Assembly (NCBI GenBank): GCA_029204225.1
Contig: CM055101.1
Coordinates: 4,227,343 to 4,291,342, forward strand
Source of the DNA: Diphasiastrum complanatum
Lineage: Eukaryota > Streptophyta > Lycopodiopsida > Lycopodiales > Lycopodiaceae
Reading direction: 5' to 3'
DNA length: 64,000 nt
Part shown: positions 57,364 to 64,000 of the stretch, one piece after another
Numbering within the stretch: the first letter of the stretch is position 1
How the letters are laid out: each line of letters begins with the position of its first letter
The notes under the pieces: generated by a model
Databases searched by the model: none
The model's input: only the letters and a program-made list of their open reading frames with translations
Told to the model about the DNA's origin: nothing
Made by a program: the position numbers and the translations under genes

Positions 57364-60300
57364 CTCCTCCTCACTATCTAGCTTGGTTCAATCATTGCTT
57401 TACTAATCACTCCAAGTGATGATCTGAACTTCATAAAAGGTGTCTTTTGAAGTGGTTTAGTAAGTAGATCAGCTACACATTCATTGCTTGGAACATGCTC
57501 CAAAGCAATCTCCTTGGCTTGCACCATTTCTCTCACAAAGTGATGGCATATCTCAATGTGCTTAGATCTTGCATGGAAGATTGGGTTAGATGCAAGGTGT
57601 TGGGCTGATATATTGTCATTGTAGATGATGGGTGCCTCCTCTGAATCCATGATCTTTAGTTCCACCAATAATCTCTTGATCCAAAGTACCTCCTTTGTAG
57701 TGGTTGTCAAAGCTTTGTACTCGGCCTCGGTTGAAGATAGAGATATAGTTTCTTGCTTTTTTGAAAGCCATGAAACCACACCTTCTCCTATGAAAGTTGA
57801 ATAGGCACTTGTTGATTTCCTATCCCTCTTGTCCCCTGCAAAATCTGAATCACTAAATGCATGAAGGTTAATCACATCTCCTCTATATAGAATCCCAAAA
57901 TCCAATGTACCCGAGATGTATCTTAGAATCCTCTTAGTCTTTTTCCAATGGATATTCAATGGCTTTTGCATGGATTGGCTCAACCTACATACACTAAAGC
58001 TAAGATCTGGTCTAGTTATAGTGATCCACATTAAGGAACCTATAAGTTGCCTAAACAAAGTGATGTCCATGAAGGATCTTTCATCATCTTCATTTGGCAC
58101 TTTTACATCTTGCTCCATTGGTGTGTCAACACTTTTGCATACTTCCATCTTAAACTTCTTCAAAAGACTTTGAGCATAGTTTACTTGACTTATAAAGATA
58201 AAATCAGACCCTCTAAGTACTTCTATGCCTAAGATGAAGTGAAGACACCCTAGATCTACCATCTTGAACTCTAAGGATAGATCTATCTTGATTTTTTCAA
58301 TACCATCAACACTATTTCCACTAATGATGATGTCATCTACATAAATGAGTAAAAGTACAATACCAACATCATCAAACTTAATGTAAAGAGTAGGATCATA
58401 TTCACTTTAAACAAAAGAAAGTGAAATAAGATAGCAATGTAGTCTTGAATTCCAAGATCTCGAGGCTTGCTTCAAGCCATAGATGCTTCTTTGGAGATGG
58501 CATACTTTGTTCTCCATTCCATGCTTGATGAACCCTTGTGGCTGCTCCATATAGATATCCTCTTCCAAAAAACCATTCAAGAAAGCATTAGAGACATCCA
58601 TTTGACATAGAATCCATCCAAAATGTGATGCAAGTGCAATGATTTGTCTTATTGTGACCATCTTGGCCACGGGTGCAAAAGTTTCCTCATAGTCTATCCC
58701 TCTCTCTTGAGCATAACCTTTTGTAACTAATCTTGCTTTATGTTTGTTAACACTCCCATTTGCATTCAACTTAAGCTTGAAGACCCACTTGCATCCTATT
58801 ACATTCCTTTGAGGTCTCTCAACAAGCAACCAAGTTTCATTCTCAATCAAGGCATCATACTCATCCAACATAGCTTTATACCATTCTTTGGAGTTCAATG
58901 CATCTTCAACATTAGACAGTTCTTCAAAACTAGATAAAGCATAAGAAGTGGATGAGATACCCTCAACTTGCTGTCCTTTGCCTTGATATGTGAGCCTTGA
59001 TGGCTCCACTTTTGCCCTTGAAGATCTCCTTGGTGTGATAGGTGGGTTTGGTGCTTGCTCCTCCATGAGCTCCTCCTCAAAACCAAGATCTTGCTCCTCG
59101 GCCATCTTCTTCTTGATTGTTGGAGCACTTGAGCCTTCTTCAAGCATATGCATATGATGTTCATCAAAGATGACATCCCTTGAAACAACAAATTTGTTCA
59201 AGGATGGGAGATAGACTTTGTAGCCCTTGCTTGAGCTTGCATATCCAAGCATGATCCCTCTTGTGGAAGATGGATCCTCCTTGGTTCTTGTTTCCAATGG
59301 CACATGCACATAGCATATACACCCAAAAACTTTCAAGTGATTAAGATTGGGTTTCTTTCCATACAACATCTCATAAGGAGTTTTGCCTTCAATTGCTTTG
59401 CAAGACACCCTATTCATCAAGTAGTTTGCACATACAAGAGACTCACCCCAAAAGGATTTGGACAAACAAGCATCTAATCTTAAAGCCTTAGAACATTCAC
59501 ATAATGTTCTATTCCTTCTTTCAGCAACTCCATTTTGTTGAGGAGTGTAAGGACAAGAAGTCTCTTTCTTGATCCCTTCCTCCTCACAAAAGACCTTGAA
59601 CTCATTGGAGATGAATTCTCCACCATTGTCACTTCTAAGAATCTTGATGCTATGATTATGATGCTTTTCCACAAACAACTTGAACTTTACAAAAGTATCA
59701 AATACTTGAGACTTGAAGGAAAGTAAGAACACCCAACAATATCTTGAGTAGTCATCAATGAAGGTTAAAAACATGGATGAACCTCCATTAGATTTGGTGC
59801 TAGCAATGTGCACATCCGAGTGTATGAGTTCAAGAGGATGAGATGACTTTGTGATGGAGTTAGGAAACACCTTCTTATGTGCCTTGGATAAGGCACAAGC
59901 TTCACAAACCTTGTCTTCCTTCCCAATAGACCTTGGTAGGCCTAAAGCATACTCCTCCTTGATCATAGCCTCCATGGAACCCGAGTTGACATGTCCAAGT
60001 CTTTTGTGCCATAAAGTAAAGGTAGATATCTTGCTCTTCTCGGCCAACATGACAACATTAGTATCCACAAATGCATCCAGCTTATAAAGTTTGCCAAGTC
60101 TAGTGCCTTAGCCACTATCTTACCCTTCTTCTTGATGAAACATTCATTTGAAACAAAGTCAACATTGAAACCATTGTCTACCATTTGGCCAACACTTAGT
60201 AGATTCTTTGTTATTGTAGGAATGTACAAAACACTTCTATGTTGATCTTTTTGGAAGATCCTAAGCAAAGGGGAATGCTACCAACTCCTTCAATCTTACA

Positions 60301-61345
60301 AGCTTCATCATTTGCTGTATAGATAGACTTTATAGGTCCATCATAAGATAAGAGAGAAGAGAAAAACTCCTTTTTACTAGTCATGTGTGAACTAGCACCC
60401 GAGTCAATCCACCAAGGATCTTCTCCTTTGAAGCTTGTTGAAGAAAATATGGACATCATGAGAGAGTCCTCATGTGAACTCTCCTCCTCCTCCTCTTTTC
60501 TCATGTTGGCTTGGCTTTGATCTTGCTTCCTCTTGAAGCATTCCGAGGCATAATGCCCCATCTTGCTACAATAGTAGCACTTCACCTTTGATTTGTCCTT
60601 CTTGATTTTGGTGGTTGATGGAGATGCCTTTGGGGGTCCTTCTTGATCCTCAAGCTTTGTAAACTTCTTGAATGTTGATCCTTTGCCTTTGGACTTGCCT
60701 TTGCCTTTGGTGAAGAGAGCTTGGTCATCTCCACCTTGGATGGAAAGCCTATCCATCCTCTCTTTGCATTTGGCTCCTTCTTGATTCCTCGGCCATGAGT
60801 GTGCCTTGGAGTTCTTCAAGTATGGGTAGCTTACCCATAATTGCATATCCCTGAACCAAATTGTCAAAATTCAAAGCTTAGTCCATTCAATATGAGTTGA
60901 ACAAGCTCTTCATCCTTGATAGGGTCACCTATAAAGGCTAGCTCTTTGTTCAATTCCTTTACTCTTAGGACAAAAGTATGTGCACTCTCTCCTTTCTTTT
61001 GATAGCTTCTATAGATTTGATTCTTCAAAGCTAACATTCTAGTTTGGTTCTGGATTCATAGACCTTTTGCAAAGTCTCCCAAGCATCTTGAGCTGAAGTG
61101 CAATCTCCTACCTCTCTTAAGAGTTCATTTGCAACATTCATTTTTATGCAATGTAGTGCAACATTGCACCTCTTGATGTATTTGGCTTTTTCTTGAGGAT
61201 GAATAGGTTCACCCTCCTTACCATTTACAATTTCCATCAGATCTTGCATGATCATGATAGATTCCATTCTAACTTTCCATATGGAATAGTTAGTTTTGTT
61301 GAGCCTTTCATTAGTATCCAAAAGATATGCATTTATAGATGCCAT
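57364..61345 (-). pseudogene. Copia-1 gag-pol, copy B (one shared stop, several private frameshifts)
   Basis: Same polyprotein as copy A, with the same TAA at 58407-58409. The part from 60068 to 57378 is otherwise open. Between about 60105 and 61055 there are five 1-base indels against copy A (near 60106, 60232, 60767, 60868 and 61050), which break gag and the protease region. Since such indels cluster here and not further left, some may be sequencing errors. Confidence 0.92.
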
Positions 61346-62159
61346 CTAGTCTCCTAGTCAAGGACTTGACAGAAATGAAGGTTACTTCTATTGATTTGAT
61401 TGAAGGTCTACCTTATCCCACTTCTTAGGGACCTGAAAAGATCAGTAATAGACTTCCTATAAAGATCTAAGAATGATCTCTAACAAAATCAAATCATAGA
61501 ATACTAGAAACAATGCACTTGCTTGATTGAAGTAGGACAATACTAGTAGAATTGCCCCTCTTTCTATAAAGAACATTAAAGCTTCCAAATGATCTGATCA
61601 AGAGTGAATTTCAGCAACGTAATATACTTCCAAAATCACTTGTAAAAGATCTAAATGGAACTTAATGAGGATGCAACACAATCTACTATCCAATCACAAG
61701 CAAAAAATGATCAAAATTGATGAAAAATTGATCTAATTTGGTGCATAAGTCAAGCAATGGTTTGGACTGAACCTAAATCACTTTAGGAGGTGCCTACTAC
61801 ACCTTAGAACAGCCTTGAAGAGTCCCCAAAACTCTGATCTTCCCTCCTCCTTGAATGCTAGAAAGCCTCCTCTATGAAATCACCTCCAAAACTCGCTTAG
61901 AAATCAATGCTTGGAGCAAGCAAAACTTGCTATCTTGGTAATGTGAATTGAATTCAACTTTGCCTCTGGTTTTAGACACCTAAACACCTGCAAATGAAGT
62001 CACACAACACCAATCTCCAATGTATTTGACTCACTTTGAGTTCTAGAATCAATACTAGATGCTAAGATCCAATCTACACAAGATTTAGATCAAAAAATTG
62101 TGATTAAATTGAATGAAAACCAAGGATTTAGCTCATTTCAGCCTTAGGCTCTGATACCA
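61346..62159 (-). other. Copia-1 leader and primer binding site, copy B
   Basis: Copy of 21361-22171 with several 1-base indels. The primer site is next to 62160. Confidence 0.85.
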
Positions 62160-62845
62160 TGTAAACATTACAGCAAATAAGGATCCTAAACACTTGAAAT
62201 GATGAGGGGAAACAATAGATTATGATTTCATAAGATTAGCACAAGTTGAACCATCAAAATCCATCAAAAATCTATGCTTGAACCTCACTAAATGGCCCAA
62301 ATCCTTGAAGAAGGCTTCACACGTGTGAAAGTACGGCCTCCCACAGTCTGAGTACTGTACACCAGACCTACATTCAATCCTATAATCATTAGTAATCACA
62401 AGTACTCAAACAATTATGAACATAGAGAGCAATTGCACCATTATGGAGGAGAAAAATCATGAAAATTGCTTGATTGATTTTGGTGAGATATCATCACCTA
62501 TATATACATGATCCATCATGGTTTTGGGCAGGTATGAGTAGCCCTAAACCTATCCCTAATGCTAATTTTGGTGGATCTTTCATCCCTACCAAGTTTAGGG
62601 TTGGAATCTTGGAGATCCCTCAACAATGCAAAACTTACCAAAAATAGCTCCTATTTTTTCTCCCTTGTATCTAAGCATAATTTGGACTCATTCCAAAGGT
62701 TCTAACAGTTAGGTCTACTTGACAACATCCTTATGAATGGAATCCTATGCTATTTGGCACGTGTGACAAGCCACATCATGACCATCTAACTATTTACAAG
62801 TCATATGACCAAAACTAGTCAAGCTAGAATTGTGAATTTTTAACA
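62160..62845 (-). repeat. Copia-1 5' LTR, copy B (uninterrupted)
   Basis: 686 bases. It is the empty-site version of the copy A LTR, with no Copia-2, and is flanked on the right by GTGGG (62846-62850). The palindrome TTCACACGTGTGAA is at 62316-62329. Confidence 0.93.
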
Positions 62846-64000
62846 GTGGGTCCTGTTGGGGGTATTCCCAACAAAGTGTAAATAAATAAAATCATCCAAT
62901 AAAATGTGTTGTGAGGGCATGACATCCTGCGTGTATAAGCCCATGGCCCAATGAGCACGCAAATAAAGTTGTAATAAAATAAACATGACTTAGGCCTTGG
63001 AATTAAAATAAAACTAGAGGCCCAATGTCATGTTAAAAAACTTATAGATCACTTTTTAGAGTTGGGTTTAAATTGGGACTCACATGAATCTTGTGATTTC
63101 TAAGGTACTTTTTGTGGACCCTTGGATCAAGTTGGGTTCCAAGATGCATGGATAGGATCATTGTGAATATTAGCCAATAGGATTGAGAGGCAAGGGCCTT
63201 CTCCATTTTATTATAAAAGGCCACCATTTGTACACTATTTTGGATGCTTAATGAGGAGGAGGAAACTCTACCATTTTGGAAGAGAAGCATCCTCATTTGC
63301 TATTCATACTTGCTAATGCTCTTGATGGTGTGTTTTTTCATTTCATGTTTATTGTTTGCCATAGTGAATGCTTTTCCATTAGCAAGCATAATGAGCATTT
63401 GAGCTAACCTCCACCCTCACTCTCTTTCTCTCTCTCTCTCTCAACCTCGTCTTTTCTATCCCTTCCCTTCACCCAAATCATGATGAATGTTAGTGTAGAG
63501 GAGTAGAGGTTAAAGGAGAGTAGTGTTAGTGGGGAGTAGTGTTAAGGGAGAAAGTAGGAAATTAACTAAAAGTAGCATCTATGCATAGTTAGGTACCTAT
63601 CCAGTGATCTAACCCTTGTTGACAGGCGGGAGGGCTATACTACGGAAGATCTTCGACCCTACATGGTGATTCCAAGATGATGATCTTACTAACATGTATG
63701 TCATTATTGTTTCTCTTTCTTATGAAGATACATTTCATCCAAGGAGATACCACTGGCATCCATTGAGACGACAAGACAAAGCTCCATTGAGGCAGCGTGT
63801 TTGATTGAGAAGCAATTTTCCACATCTATTCTCACCATTCAAATGCATCTCATTTTGACATTTAGTAGATGAGGTGGCCATTACAGGTACATCATAAACT
63901 TGCATCAATTGCCTATTCTTAGTCCATCTAGAATTTTGCTGTTGTGGTAATTCCCTTGTTCTCTTACTAACATTGATCCACTGTTTAATTCAGGCACTAT
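62846..64000 (+). promoter_or_regulatory. LTR/promoter-like block, copy B, to the edge of the CACTA fragment
   Basis: Copy of 29296-30459: palindromic TGTTGGGGGTATTCCCAACA, CCAATAGG, a TATA-like TTATTATAAAAGG, a CT-rich leader, CTATACTACGG, and at the end TTTAATTCAGGCACTAT, the splice-like start of the CACTA fragment. It contains many small indels relative to copy A. Confidence 0.6.

Larger units (their letters stand above)
47934..64000 (+). repeat. Segmental duplication, copy B (of 8624-30459)
   Basis: From AGTTTTCAGTTCTAGTGG onward this stretch follows 8624 onward with few substitutions to the end of the window: GypA, the nested Copia-1 at the same site, and the promoter-like block up to the start of the CACTA fragment. 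Differences are a Copia-2 solo LTR in gag (copy B only), full Copia-2 inside Copia-1 (copy A only), a 16-base gap in copy A pol, and many 1-base indels in copy B after about 60100. Confidence 0.97.

Overview
This window looks like intergenic DNA from a large plant nuclear genome. Almost all of it is LTR retrotransposon sequence, much of it nested, and no bacterial, organellar, rRNA, tRNA or CRISPR feature was found. Plant origin rests on Ty1/copia elements with plant-type gag (retrotran_gag/UBN2-like) and an initiator-Met primer site, a Ty3/gypsy element with a tRNA-Asp-type primer site, a CACTA (TNP2/DUF4218/DUF4216-like) transposon fragment, and a secreted protein of the plant self-incompatibility S1 family. 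A gymnosperm is my best guess, but the sequence does not prove it.

Layout. 1-2466: decayed + strand copia RT/RNase H end and its 3' LTR. 2467-7679: sequence I mostly cannot assign, with a few diverged repeats. 7680-8000: antisense gypsy protease fragment. 8012-16695: decayed gypsy element ('GypA') with primer site, long leader, gag, RT, integrase and polypurine tract, then a second promoter-like block and a large accessory reading frame. 16696-29295: a minus-strand copia ('Copia-1') inserted in GypA, itself split by an almost intact plus-strand copia ('Copia-2', 22523-28959, one 1288-residue frame). 29296-31535: LTR/promoter-like sequence followed by a CACTA transposase fragment. 32182-32930: a diverged relative of that promoter-like block. 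34231-35961: the only likely ordinary host gene, an S1-like secreted protein that I model with three exons. 38749-44040: a chimeric minus-strand copia derivative ('Element C') in which integrase, RT and RNase H are replaced by an unfamiliar coding module. 44800-47014: a minus-strand transposase-like gene. 47934-64000: a second copy of 8624-30459.

The main structural event is this direct duplication. Both copies carry GypA with the same stop codons and frameshift, and the same Copia-1 insertion with the same target site, so the duplication came after both. Copia-2 then inserted independently: full length in copy A (target duplication TGATC), and in copy B (target duplication AAAAT) where it has collapsed to a solo LTR. 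Copy B starts abruptly inside the GypA leader and runs off the right end of the window.

The most unusual signals are the Element C coding module, the GypA accessory frame with its own TATA box, a dense array of TGCGAGAGTT/AACTCTCGCA motifs on both strands in the GypA leader and again before the accessory frame, and a 14-nt palindrome with a G-box that is shared by the LTRs of two different copia families.
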